From Psettodes erumei (taxonomy: Eukaryota > Chordata > Actinopteri > Pleuronectiformes > Psettodidae), in the NCBI GenBank assembly GCA_016785225.1, contig JAFBJZ010000422.1, positions 2,286,001-2,350,000 on the forward strand: a stretch of 64,000 nucleotides of DNA, written 5' to 3'. The translations under genes were made by a program, and so were the position numbers. Shown here piece by piece: positions 1 to 11,540 of this stretch (its first letter is position 1; each line of letters opens with the position of its first letter). The notes beneath the pieces are model-generated. The model ran no database searches and had not been told where the DNA came from. It worked only from the letters and a program-made list of their open reading frames with translations.

Positions 1-2690
1 CAAATAACAGTACGGATCAATAGAGGCTACTGGGAAATATTCCGTTGTGAATGCATAGCGGGGATTATCTCCATCTCCATCATTGTCATCGTCGATGACA
101 AAATCAAATTACTGCTGATGATGGGTGGACCATGCGGCAGGAGACGTGACAGACGGACGTGGATGCAGCGAGATCTTCATCCTCTCGCTCTACATTCAGT
201 GTAGCAGACAAAGATCGCCTGTGTTTTCCTCAGTCGTCGGTCTGAGGAAGCATCGGGGGAAATGAGTTTGTCGAGGACATTGGAAGATTCTGTGTAACGC
301 CTGATCACGTCTGGTGACAACATTTATTTTCCTGCACATTACCTGAGGTTTCCAGGAAGGTTATGCAGCTAAAACAGCTGGATTAGAGCTGGTAGAACGA
401 ACCAGCCGGATGGGTTTATGAGTCCAGCATCCTGGGCTCCTTTCTCTTTACCTCCTTATACTTTGCAGTATGACAGGGCCTGGTGTCTATCCCAGCATGA
501 CCTGGGGGGGGGGCAGGTGTGGTACCATCCTGCCCAGTTTTACCATCTGTTACAGTCCAGGTACAGACATGTAACATCTGTGCAGACTGATGAAGCAAAG
601 CCACAGAGAGTAATCATAAGACTGCTGTCTGTACTGTAGCTTCTATTTATGTGTCTGTATACATGTATAATTGTGTTATCCTGTGTGAGCAAACCTGTAT
701 ACCTGCATCATGAAAAGCCCTTATCACTGTAGGTTGTCTTATAACACTATATTTTTCCTTCAACGATGTCCGTCACGCTCGTCCCTCTCAGTCGAGATGT
801 TTTTGTGCAAAGCGCTCCAGCACGACAGCGTCTGATCATTTGCGAACCCTTCTTTAATCTTCCTGTATTATTCAGCGTTACAGAAGCCAGCTGTGGTCAA
901 TAACGTCTCAGAAATAACTCTGAGGGGTAAACCAACATTTAATGTGCTTCTCCAAACATCGACCCCTCGCTGACCTTTTGCCTCTGCGACAAGAGACTAT
1001 GTAAACTGCACTTATGCTCTTAAGAAAGTTTATAAATGTTGCATGTGCGCCGACTGTTGCCTTTGCTAATCAAGCCCAGCCAGAGAAAACAAACTGCCTT
1101 TAATTTCAGCTTATGACTTGTGACTTGTGACTTGTGAGAGGTTACCCCTCTAGTTCACCACAGAGGACACATTCCAGCAAACACAGCGGCAACTAAATAA
1201 GACAGTCTGTTTGTAATTTGTCCTCTCGCTGTTGAACTCAGGGAAAGAGTCAGAAGTCGCTCAGACTGACTAACAGAGCCTCAATCACTTCCATCAATAT
1301 CATGTAAAAAAAACTGTGCAATCGATAGTGATTTTAGTTTGTAAACTTACATGTTACAGTTGATTGTCAGGTGTTTAAAGTTAATCCTCCTGTAAGGATT
1401 ACACAGCGGCTGCAAATAACCTGAATTATGAAAAGTGGAGTCACGTGGGACTTTTTGTCGTCATGACAAATCAGCAGTGTGAGATAATCTGGTGATCAAA
1501 GCAAAGTGCAGTTTGTTAAAAAAAAAAAAGAACAGCAGCTATTTCCTGATACGAGTGCTTAAGCGTCTCCTCAGTGAACCCTGGGTTTGTTTGGCCCCTC
1601 CTGTTTGTACAGGAAGTCTGCGCCACACAAAACCTGCCCATCCCTCTTCTACACAACAGGTAATTATGGGACAATAGCCTGAGCCAAAGCCTTAAATATA
1701 CAGTTAGTTTGAAGCTCCATACTCAAAGATAAACTCACTAATCCCAACAAAGCAGCACAGATATTCCTCTTTCCTGACTAAGTAATACATTAATTTCTCA
1801 TCCCGTCTTTGCGTTGCCCAGTGGCATGTCTCGTCTCGGTGATTTCTTTTACCTCCAACAGAGCTTTGGGAAAATGGGAAACTTACCTTCTCATGCCGCC
1901 TCTGCCTTAAGCTACAGTCGGAGGTTCAGTCACGCTGAGCAGGTTTTATTTCTGCATTAAAAAAAACCCAACGTGCACACAGAAACCTGGATTGGAAAAG
2001 GTTGGTGCGAGTCTGCAGCGTTGCTGGATGTACACAGGTCAACTTTGCCTGTGTGCACCCAGAGGGTCTGACAGCAAATCAGAATTAAAATGACCAAAGC
2101 ATTAGCATATAAAACTTCCAAAACATATCAGATGTATTCAGTTTCTCAACTAAAGGTTTGGCTGAAGCTTGTCTAATTTATAGGTGTTGTCACATATTTG
2201 GAGGTAAATGATAACTTCCTAGATGCAGGTTTGGTTATAATTCAAAACAAATGTACTCTGATGCAGGTTTGAAAGGAAAAGGTACATAAATCATAAACTA
2301 ATGGCCCATAACTTTCATACATTAGTGTAGTCTAAGGGTCTCGCTGCTCAGACAAAACTAAGTGCAGACCCACAACCCCAGCAAAGAACATCTGTCTCCC
2401 CCCTCCCCCAGCTGAGTGATCACGAGGTGGCCGAAGAAGTCGAAGAATTCACATTTTTCACAATTTTATATGATACTTGTGCTGAAAGCCAAAAGTGCCG
2501 TGTGTGTTGTGGCTTCGTGCGAGCCAGATTTGGGTTTTCCGTCCTTCCCTGACCCGAAAGAGTTCGGTCCACATCAAAGCGGCGCCACATCTGGATCTGG
2601 GTAGAGGCGGAGGGCAGGTGGACACAAGAGGTCTTCATTTTAGCAGCGGGGAGATGTCAGAGGGTAGCGAGGGGTTAGTGGCAACACAGA
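1..2690. other. Non-coding stretch, no firm feature
   Basis: Mixed, slightly AT-rich sequence with short open frames on both strands and no recognisable protein, RNA gene or transposon. Only small simple repeats stand out, such as a G run near 507 and an A run near 1,519. It reads as ordinary intergenic or intronic DNA. Confidence 0.6.
1114..1134. repeat. Short tandem repeat, 7-base unit TGACTTG x3
   Basis: Three perfect head-to-tail copies of TGACTTG are followed by a partial fourth copy. The array is too short to be a minisatellite locus of note. It probably arose by slippage. Confidence 0.8.
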
Positions 2691-2960
2691 AATGTTCACC
2701 ACACACCTCAGGGAGATTAATCAGAGTTTAGAGGAACAGAATTGTCATTTCCTGGATGAGTGTTGGAAAATTAGCTCGGCCATAAATCTCAGTGGGGCTT
2801 GTCGTCTTGTCCGAGCTTTTATCGGCTTGGTAGAAATGGATTTAACTGCAGACGTGCTTCCTGCATCGAGCTCCAAAACGTATTTAATCCGTGAGTTTCT
2901 GGCTATGAGCAGCAGGGTCTCGATGAACATGGCGAGTTTAGGTCATTTGTAGATCCGTTG
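2690..2960. promoter_or_regulatory. Candidate conserved non-coding element
   Basis: About 270 bases of balanced, complex sequence without simple repeats. It stays open on the plus strand for 86 codons and on the minus strand for 61 over nearly the same bases, but neither peptide resembles a known family. The texture differs from the simple-repeat DNA on both sides. Low sequence decay would explain it better than coding. This is inference; an alignment with other fish would decide. Confidence 0.25.
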
Positions 2961-4330
2961 TCTGATTTTGGCAGGTCTCACATACTTCTGGGCCTGAATT
3001 CAGGATTTAACACTCTCTGATGAATATGGTTAATGATTGGTTATTTACATCTAATCAAACATGACTGATGGTTTTCTGCTCTCACAGCCCCCTCCTCCCA
3101 TACTTTACCTCCAGTGGTATTGTTCACAAATATGTGACATTACGTGGAAATCATATTTGGAAAACTGGATTTCCTGGAGCCTGAAGGCTGAAAGTCAGCA
3201 CCTCACAGTCTGTTTCATCTCAGATCCTGTACGCTGGAATACAGAGCCGAAATAAAACTGTCCACACACTGAACTCCAGTCATCTCGACTCTCGAGTCCA
3301 TCAAATGTCTTGGCGGTAAATTGATTCTTTAATGGGAAATGATAAAGTTGTTTGTTGTTGTTTCATTTCAGTTTATGAAGTTCGTGGGGAAAAGATGCAC
3401 AGAAAAGTCATAAACAACTTTTTCATTTTACTTTTCCACAGACCTTCTTTTTTCACACGGTGGCACTGTCTAATGCAACAAGTGCCAAAACAATGAGACG
3501 CACAGGTAATGTGTGGTTATGTGCATTTATGTTTGTAAGAAAGGGAAAGTAAGATACACAAAAAAAGCTGGAAACACTCAGAAAAAGATGTGCATGTGAG
3601 AGAGAGGCAGAGTGTGTGCTGGCGGTATGTAACCTCTGCAGCCATGGCCGAGTCATCCTGCTGAAGATTGCTGGCAGGCCCGGGGGGTCAGGGGTCACCC
3701 CTCTGAGGGAATTGTCCCTTTAAAAGGTTATCTGGGCGTCAGTTTGGTGCCGTGATGTGATTTCAGTTTGTAATTGTGTATGATTGAAATATATATATAA
3801 TATCAAACAAGCTCTGAAGGTCAGCCTTTTTCTCATGGTTCCACGGGTTGTTTTGGGGTTTTTTTTTGAGAAGATTCCTCCAAATGTGTGACTTGTCTGG
3901 CAAATCCATTAGCAAGCAGATTTTTTTTTAAAAATTACAACCCCAGTAATTGCAAAAAAAGAATGAAATCTTCTGCTACAGCAAAAGACACAACACCCCA
4001 TTACTGTAAATTTCAACTCCCTTATCTGGAATGTAAATATACTTTGACAAGGTTTGCCCTCAGCTGTGAGAATCCTGTTGTTTAAATGAAAGGAGGACGC
4101 TCATCCCTTTGTTCTGTGCCGTTTCTTTCACTGCCTGTTTGTTGGTTATTCCTGATTAGAAAGGATCTCCATCTGCCTGTCTGCTTCTTGTTGGGCAAAA
4201 GCTCAGCTAAATCCGTGCAAGCCTAATGTTTATCCGATGTGAAAATAATTACTCAAAAGTGTTTTTCTTAATCCTGATAATTAGAGCGTGAAAAGGAAGA
4301 TCAGTGTCACTGTATATCACGGGGGCCCGG
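2960..4330. other. Non-coding stretch, no firm feature
   Basis: AT-rich sequence with T runs near 3,862 and 3,920 and an imperfect TA tract near 3,790. Short open frames here are unremarkable and no domain or RNA gene is visible. Confidence 0.55.
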
Positions 4331-4339
4331 CGATTGACT

Positions 4340-5060
4340 TCCTGGTCGCTGTAAGTTTCAGGTGAAGATGGGAGCGGATAAAGGTTAGATTAGGCCTAAT
4401 CCAGAGCAGCAGCAGCCCTTAATCTGTTATGATACAAGGATGATCACTTAAAAAGGTCTGGATCGAGGGCTCTGTCTCCTGGTTGGGCGAGGGAAGGCTC
4501 GACTGGGACCCGTCTTAAAACCTGCTTAGCGGCGCGGTGGCGCCAGCAGCTGTGAGCACTTGTGGACGACATTGGTTAGAGAGCAAGAGAAAGAGATGGA
4601 GACACAGGCAGACATCTCAATATCATCCTGTGCCTGGGTTTCCCCATTGAGGGTGGACAGGGTTTAGGGGCGGGGGGTTGGGGGGGGCTGTTGTTGGTCA
4701 GTAATCTCAAGATCAACAAGCAGGTTTGAGTCCAGGGCTGTGATTTCACTGTGGCACATCGGGGAGCTGCAAAATGAAGCCCAGAATGGCATCAAGGGCC
4801 TGAATGGAAAGCAGCTCATCTCGTTAGAGCAAAGGGGATGGCGTGAGACCAGCGACCGGCGGTTTTGGACGGACCGGGAATTCAGGCGTGTCAGGTCCAG
4901 ATCAAATTACCGAGCTCCGGCGGGGTAGGGGTGCGAGCAAGGAGGGGGATCAGGCGAGAAAATTGCCATGGCCCCGTGAATTAGGGTTGGAAAAGATGGC
5001 GGGGCGGCATGTCGCGCGTGTTGGCATCTTGGGAACGGTGAGCCGGATGGCGTGGATGCC
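4340..5060. promoter_or_regulatory. Candidate conserved non-coding element cluster
   Basis: Complex sequence with GC-balanced parts, containing several CpGs between 4,830 and 5,045 and a GGCCTAATCC word near 4,393 typical of homeodomain-bound enhancers. Overlapping plus-strand open frames at 4,740-5,127 are rich in Arg and Gly. They match nothing known and lack plausible splice borders. I read the block as regulatory rather than coding, at low confidence. Confidence 0.25.
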
Positions 5061-5479
5061 TGAGGGTGCACACGCCAAGGAGGGCCGCGAAGAGACAATG
5101 CACACGAGTGTCGCATTAATCATGTAACATTTAAAGACTAAATAAATAATATACAGACCAATCAAAGACAATATCCCCAAAATAATGAACAGAGGGAGAC
5201 AAACGTAACATCTCCATTACACTAAAACTAATTTCCGTGTCTTTTATCGATGCAGGAATAATAACGTATTGAATGTTGAGTCATGAGCATCACTTTCTCA
5301 GGTTATCGGATATTGGAGTGTCACCAGTAATTAGTTGCATATTTACCAGGCTGTTTTATATGATAATAAGCAGTGGATGGAATCAATTTACGCATATGTT
5401 TATTGACCTCTTCTTTTTTTTTTAAAGCAGTCCATCGATCGGTGCAGAAATAACTGGACTCCCAGTTGCCTAAAAGAGC

Positions 5480-5990
5480 TTCATTATCTCATTTGCTGTG
5501 TTTCTGCGTGACAGTTGAAATGCCACTTTTGTTTTACAACTCGTGACTCGCCGATGTTTATTTTGTTGTCACCAATCTGGACCGATAGTTGGTAGGCCGG
5601 CCATTGATTATTGGCTATTGGGTCATGTCAGATCCATTAGCTGAGGATGACATTGACATCAGAGTTAAACAAACTGATGAGTTCTCTCTTTAGGCGCCCG
5701 GTTTGTCACGTCGCACAAACGAGCTGTGATGCTACACAGATGAAGACGTGAAGGCCTGCGATGACGTGTGCTGTTTAGCGATGCGCGCATTTCTACAGCA
5801 CAGGATTACACACAACGCAACCGACACGAGCGGCAGAGGAATTAAGTCCCCTTTTTGTGTAATTAAGAATCTAATCAAAGTGTATGCTAAACCGGGCTTT
5901 TAATAAACACACGAGCTGTTGGGTTATGTGCATGTTATTAGATCTGTGCATGTAATAATAAAAAAAGGGCAAGAAGAAGAAGAGGGTGAA
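5480..5990. promoter_or_regulatory. Candidate enhancer with TAAT and TCF/LEF-type words
   Basis: The core near 5,858-5,905 holds an AATTAA word (5,861-5,866) directly followed by ATCAAAG (5,874-5,880), the reverse complement of the TCF/LEF core CTTTGAT. Surrounding bases include ATTGATTATTGGC near 5,603 and a mix of CpGs unlike the AT-rich flank. Known biology: such pairings are frequent in developmental enhancers. That this is one is inferred. Confidence 0.3.
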
Positions 5991-6170
5991 GAGGAAGCTA
6001 CTTTCATTTATGTGTCCAATTGTAATGTATTGTGACTGTAAATACAATGCACAGTGTTTAATGATGTAGATTTAAGCACGCAAACTGAAACACAAAAACT
6101 AATCAGTGCAACATTTGATAGAACAGTTTCTTTTTTGACAAATCTCCTCAGTCCGAGGTGGGAAAAAAAA
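5990..6170. other. AT-rich spacer
   Basis: AT-rich sequence after a short GAA tract (5,970-5,985). Nothing else is seen. Confidence 0.5.
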
Positions 6171-7030
6171 TGGATATATCAAATTTTAGATCGATAAGCA
6201 AGTAAATGTTGTTGCCGTCTGTGAGATGCTCGCCGCATGCAAAGGTCAGGCCTGCATTTACCACATTGTTTATTCCAGATTACTGCCCAGCTTTTGGAAG
6301 AATCTTCATAATGGAGTCTGATTATATTCGGGCTACTTCTTGCTGATTTACAGGAGTGACTCTGGTGAGCACAGGAGGGCATGTGCAATCTCTTTTGTCT
6401 GGATATAAAAGAATAAATATCCCGCTAAATCCAGAGTGCGCGCGGGGCCGGGCTAAAGCTGCCGCTCAGTATTCACCGCCGTGCCTCTCTCTGCTCTTTG
6501 GTTCCGCCATCCTGGAACTTTCCTCCCTTTTCTTGCCTCCCTCGCGGCGAGATGGAGCGAGGGAGGGGGAGGGGCAGGGAGGAAAATGAATTGGGGCTGG
6601 CGTTTGATGTGTTGATCGGGAGAGGAGCAAGGACAGCAGCTGCACTCAGAACCCTCCCCGGGGAGAGCAGGCTTGATAGCTAAATGAAGACCTCTAGTGC
6701 TTTCTTGTTAGCCAAGATGGATCCCGCGCCCAGATGAAGCACAATTAGTCAATGGTGACGGCTTTAGGTGTCCACCGATCACAAGGCACAAGTCGGCGCT
6801 TCTCGGGGGCGATGCTATTGGCAGTTAGTGCCCCGGGCTGTGTCCTAGCCCCGCTGGCCTTTTCGGGCCTCTTTACCACTACAGAGGGGAGAGCAGAAAT
6901 CCTGAGCCGAGAGGGGCTGCAGATATCTCTCGTCTAAAGATCCCTCTGGCGTTTGGGATACAGCTGTGCACATCTGATTAGAGCGCGGCGGGCACGGTCC
7001 AGTTTGGCTAAGAAGTGCTTTCTCTTAGAT
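6170..7030. promoter_or_regulatory. Candidate conserved non-coding element cluster
   Basis: Nearly 900 bases of complex sequence. The 6,230-6,480 part ends in a GC-rich core. A second part at 6,660-7,030 carries AATTAGTCAATGG near 6,743 and several CpGs. Open frames at 6,356-6,683 are low-complexity Arg/Gly/Glu strings over a GAGG-rich tract and are not credible genes. Texture suggests one or two enhancers; conservation is untested. Confidence 0.3.
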
Positions 7031-7392
7031 CTCGGCGGCTTTCTCATCTGACACATAAAAAAAAGGAAAAAAAAAGAAAAAAATCTCAATAGAGTTGCAG
7101 TTTGCCCATCAGTCAGCTATTAAATCCCCCATGTCTGTGCAAGCCCACTGGCATTCTGACAGGAGAGAATTGATCGGCGCTCCGTCTTATGTTTAAGAGA
7201 AGTCCAATTTGTGCTCTGCATCGAGCCTCTTGGAAACAAACCTTGTCTTTGGCTGTAAAAGTGCCACTTCTTCTTGTTGCTATTCAGCATCCTATGTCTC
7301 TGTTGTTGCCACATTTTTTTTCCAAAATTCACCTCCCAGACAAAACAAACCAGACCAGCCATTTGAAATTATAACAAAACATGTTTGCTTTT

Positions 7393-7396
<4 letters not shown>

Positions 7397-7438
<42 letters not shown>
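7397..7438 (+). repeat. (TG)21 microsatellite
   Basis: A perfect dinucleotide tract of about 21 TG units. Alternating purine-pyrimidine DNA of this length can adopt Z-form under torsion (known property). It generates spurious Cys-Val open frames on the plus strand. Confidence 0.97.
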
Positions 7439-7439
<1 letters not shown>

Positions 7440-7646
7440 CTGTGCCTCTGTGTTCTACTGCTGCTCCATCCCCTCGGCGTGTCCTCCTACCTTGGCTGCT
7501 GCCGCTAATGTCACTGGAGCAATGCAACATGGGGAAGTTTGTGCCACTGCATGATGAAGCGTTCTATTTATATTAAAATGAGCCAGCTCCTCTGGGAGAT
7601 ATAGAGGAGAATGGAACAACAAACATGGAGCTTTAGAGACGAAGGG

Positions 7647-7648
<2 letters not shown>

Positions 7649-7690
<42 letters not shown>

Positions 7691-7704
7691 TGGGGGGGGG
7701 GGGG
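7649..7704 (+). repeat. (GT)20 microsatellite plus G13 run
   Basis: About 20 GT units end in a run of 13 G at 7,692-7,704. It is the second long GT tract within 260 bases. The minus-strand open frame that runs through it (7,455-7,892) is a repeat artefact. Confidence 0.97.
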
Positions 7705-7734
7705 TGCAGTGACAGCGACAGCAAAATGCCAACT

Positions 7735-7905
7735 CCTCCATACAAAGTGGCCCTAAGGACCTTAGGAAGAGTTATAATGCGAGCGGTGGCATCCAGGAGG
7801 TTGTGGGCGTAGTGCATACACTCTGCTCTTTGCCATAAAACAGCACCCATGGTAATAAAGTAAAAGCCGTAAATCCACACCCCATACCACACTATCCCCT
7901 TAAAT
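7735..7905. promoter_or_regulatory. Candidate conserved non-coding element
   Basis: A repeat-free block right after the GT/G tract, with a GGTAATAAAG word near 7,851 and ATAAAACAGCACC near 7,836. Similar GGTAATAAAGG words recur near 8,363. Enhancer-like texture only. Confidence 0.25.
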
Positions 7906-8039
7906 TGCTCTTACTTGTGTTTTTATTTTTTTGTTTTTAGTTTTTACAGATAATGCATTGACCAATGGAGCCGTAGCATCAACTGACCTGTGATAGATTG
8001 TTGAATCTTCCCCTGTTTGTTGTGGTACTTTTCAAAGCC

Positions 8040-8095
8040 TGTATTTGTTAGTATATTGACCACTGTCAATCATTAGCCGCCCCCCACCCCCCAAG
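8040..8095 (-). promoter_or_regulatory. PBX-PREP/MEIS composite site
   Basis: CTGTCAATCA at 8,063-8,072 is the exact reverse complement of TGATTGACAG, the decamer bound by PBX with PREP or MEIS partners. ATTAG follows within a few bases. The motif match is visible; its use in vivo is inferred. Confidence 0.4.
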
Positions 8096-8339
8096 ACAAA
8101 TGACACCACCAAAGGATTGCGTGGGTGTGAGAAACTATTGCACATTCTCATCTTTCAATGAGGCTGTTAATGTAGGATGTTACAGTATAACTGGTTCACA
8201 TATGCAGCAAAGTACTCACTCACAGATAGATAGATAGCACTCCTTCTTTTATTCTTGCCATTTTTAAAGGATTGTTGCACATCAATATAACAGGGATGAG
8301 TAAAAAAAAAAGACCATTCTTAAACCAACTTGCCCTAAT

Positions 8340-8510
8340 AACCTATATTATCATGCAGCCGTGGTAATAAAGGCTAGTGGGCAATAACAGCTTGGTTTTC
8401 CTCTTTCTCCACGAGAGCCCAGCGAGTGTGGAGGAGATGTGAATGGACCCCGGCCCTGCCGTCTGTCTAGTTAATTAAGCTCAGGGGTGAAGGCGTTATT
8501 TGTGGGAAAG
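8340..8510. promoter_or_regulatory. Candidate conserved non-coding element
   Basis: Contains a GGTAATAAAGG word near 8,363 and TTAATTAAG near 8,471, in repeat-free sequence just before a TGA microsatellite. Regulatory role inferred from texture. Confidence 0.25.
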
Positions 8511-8563
8511 AATCCAATTATTTTGCCTCTTCACTCGCAAAGAAGAGAGGGGTTTGTGTGCGG

Positions 8564-8606
<43 letters not shown>
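8564..8606 (+). repeat. (TGA)14 trinucleotide microsatellite
   Basis: About 14 perfect TGA/ATG units. In one frame they encode a run of Met, which explains the poly-Met open frame at 8,500-8,784. That is a repeat artefact, not a gene. Confidence 0.97.
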
Positions 8607-8979
8607 ACCACTCAGAGGCAAGATAGCCACTTCACGTCTTAAGGAGTTCATTCCATGTACCTCGCCACCCCCCCTACCCAGCCCTCTCTGGATTAGCCAG
8701 TTCCCGTATGTAACCCCTTGCCTTTTAACAAGAGACGGTGATATTTCATTTGGTGAAGTGCAAATGCGATTGTTACTGTTTTAGAAAGCACAAAAAAAAA
8801 ATCAAAATTGTATGTTTCAGTGCGACTCCTACATTTCTGGTGGGAAATTCTCAAGAAGAATAAAAAGAGACAAAAAAACATACCCCTGTTAATTGTAGCT
8901 TCAAAGGCAAAGGGGCTTATATGAAACAAAAGAACCAATTAAAATCTCTGAAAACCTTAATTACTACTTTAACATCTAA

Positions 8980-9460
8980 AAATAGACTGCTGCAGCCCTG
9001 TCTGCCGGGGTGTAATAGATGGCCTTGTTTGAGCACCGATTTTTGCATTTCTTCATGCAATTAGTGGCCTTAGATGGGGATCAGTGCACGCTAATCTGAA
9101 AGAACCAACTTAAACAAACGCAGCTGGGTTTTTTCTTCCCAGAAGTGACTTCACACTGCACTTCAAAGCAGGGGTTACATATCAGAACTGAATAGGTGTG
9201 TTTTATTCTGACTGCCAGACCTGATTTATTTGGTGATATGTTGGGTTCCAACAGTCATTGCGCTGCTGTTGATGTTGTTGGGTTTTTTGCGCCGCTCGGC
9301 CCAGGGATCGCTTGGCAAACAAACCTCGTGGCCTCTTCGGTGGCATTTATTTCTCCTCTCTGTCTCTCTGTTCAAGGCCGGTAGTCATCATCACTCTTTG
9401 TCCCTAATGTACCACAAATACACAACTTTGTGTGCACCAGCGGTTCTTCCGCTGGGACAG
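8980..9460. promoter_or_regulatory. Candidate conserved non-coding element cluster
   Basis: Complex, repeat-free sequence. The core near 9,035-9,085 has a TGCATTTCTTCATGCAATTA arrangement (two TGCA words and an AATTAG homeodomain-type core). A further part at 9,220-9,400 has several CpGs. Two overlapping plus-strand open frames (9,196-9,472) are hydrophobic but unlike any family I know. Confidence 0.35.
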
Positions 9461-9955
9461 AAGATTAATTAACTCATATTAAAGATTTCTTTGTCTTTTC
9501 TGATCCTATCTGGTAGAACAGCCTTTCTGATAAAAAACCAATGTGGTTTATCATTCAGATTTTAAATAGATGAGATATTTGAAAGAGGAGATATAGTTAT
9601 GAATGTTGATGGGAGGCAGATATAGAGGCAGTGGTAACGTGGGAGACGAGATGCCCAACCACTTGCAGAACATGGTAAAAGAAAAATCTGGACCGGGATT
9701 AAAAAAATCAAAACCTGTCCGTTCTGACTCGATCTTCTTAATGACCTCATTTGTACTTTTTTCTTTATTTTTTAACTGTGGGTTAAACAGAGTTTATCCA
9801 GATTCCCTTTTATATTAAATGTAGTTTTTAAAAGACTTTGTCTGGGGTTGTGTTTGGAGGCATTTGGGTCACACCACGCTTGCAGAGAAATGCATCAACC
9901 TGTCACATGTGACCCGTTTTCCTAATTGGACTTTTGCCTGAACAAACCTGAGCCT
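9460..9955. other. AT-rich spacer, nothing recognised
   Basis: AT-rich sequence with no clear motif cluster, transposon or gene. Confidence 0.5.
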
Positions 9956-10290
9956 GTTTGATGTCACTGTATCGTTTGGCACTTTCATGTCTCCACCAGG
10001 AGAGGCGAGGCCCCCTAATCTGCGCCCGTGAGAGCTCACCCCGCTGTCCCCTCCTGAACTTTGTCTTGGTTGCGGGTCACCTCGCCGGGGCCACGGGGGA
10101 GCGGCCGCCTCGGCCGAGCCCTAATCCCGGGGAGTCAATAGATGCTAGCATGGCTGCGGGCCTGGGCTCGGCGCGGGCGCCCCAGGGAGGGCCGCTCATT
10201 TCCATAAATGTAAAGTGATGCCGTCCACAAACAAACACGAAAGCCACGCGCTCGCGTTATTACACATGCACGCACATACCCACACATGTG
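9955..10290. promoter_or_regulatory. CpG-dense, GC-rich candidate element
   Basis: A hand count gives roughly 25 CpGs in about 250 bases (10,020-10,270), far above the surroundings. It includes GCGGCCGCCTCGGCCG near 10,101 and ends in CATTTCCATAAATG. Such CpG-dense non-coding cores in fish can be unmethylated enhancers or orphan promoters. The 86-codon plus-strand frame over it is GC-driven and not a recognised protein. Confidence 0.35.
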
Positions 10291-11540
10291 AGGCAGAGCT
10301 CATATGTACGCAGATGTGATGGAGAATTGCTTGTCCTCGGGGCAGAATATGGAGCAGTGATCCGGTGATGTAGTTAAATGACAGGCAAGCGAGTGGAACA
10401 TTTGCTCGCTTGATGCTGTCGATGCGTCGCTGCTGCCCGATAAGACCTTATTTACATTTGTCAGGGTGGAATTGATTTCTTTTTTGCCCTTTACAGACTG
10501 CTCAAACTGCAGAGCGGATGGGAGCCGCGTCGCCCACCTCCGATAAAGCCGAGAAACGTCCATCAAAAGTCTCGCTTATGAAAACCCGGGCAACTTTTTG
10601 AAAAACACAGAACCTGAAACTGCACTTCTCTGGAGGCGGCGTCTTACATGCTGCCACACATGGGGGGGGGGGGGCAAGCAAACCGTCCACCTTCTACCTT
10701 TATGTGTGTGACAAGGACATATGTTGATGTTAACCCCCTGTGGAGAGAGGCTGTGGATGTAAACCCTCGATGTGTGCGTGTGCACATGGACTGGACGCGG
10801 AGGAGCACACAATGAAATGGGTGGCTGAGCGGGCGCCTCCCACCATTAAAGCGCTAAATGGGCAGGCAGAGGTCCCTGTGAGTGTGTGAATGAGGAGGGT
10901 TCTCCTGGGAGGTGAAGGTCAGCGGGTTTCTGATGGGACTGTATGATTAAGGTCAGGCCCGGCTGCTAATGTGACTGTGTGTGGCGTGGAGATGGATGCC
11001 GAACTCTTAAGGGTTAAGTTCATGATTTTTTTAAACGGGCCAAGGTTAAGATGAGACACCAAAAAAAAAAAGACAACACAGAGCGCTGTGTGTTTGTTGT
11101 AGACGCCGCAGCAGGTATCGACAACACCGAACCCATGTTTCATTGTACATTTTTAATCCAATCTGTAACATTATATTATTATGGTTTTATGGGGAATCTT
11201 TCAGCAAGAAGTCTTTTTTCTCCCTCTTCGGCCTCCTCCATGCAAACATTCATGATGTGGAGCATCACGTGCTTTCAGCAGTGCAACTTATTTTCAGTTT
11301 CTTTGTTGCTTGTTTGTTTCCTGATTCATATATTTCATAGGTCTCCTAATATTCACTTTATGTTTCTCCATAGTGTAATTGTACTGTATGGTGCATAATG
11401 CGCCTCGGTTGCAGACTTCTTGGATCCACTCTGAGGCCATGAGGATAAAGGGTGTCATATCGTGAAGCCCTTTAATGCGAACTTGTGATTTTGAGCTGTA
11501 CAAATAAAATTGACTCGTCTCATTTATACAATGTCAGAAA
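10290..11540. other. Mixed non-coding stretch
   Basis: Contains a G12 run near 10,663-10,674 and an A12 run near 11,060. The part at 10,430-10,620 has enhancer-like texture with scattered CpGs. Open frames here, including the 115-codon one at 11,051-11,398, are not recognised. Confidence 0.45.

Noticed and set aside
7455..7892. 145-codon minus-strand frame
   Set aside because: Its middle is His-Thr and Pro repeats encoded by the GT and G tracts. It is a simple-repeat artefact.
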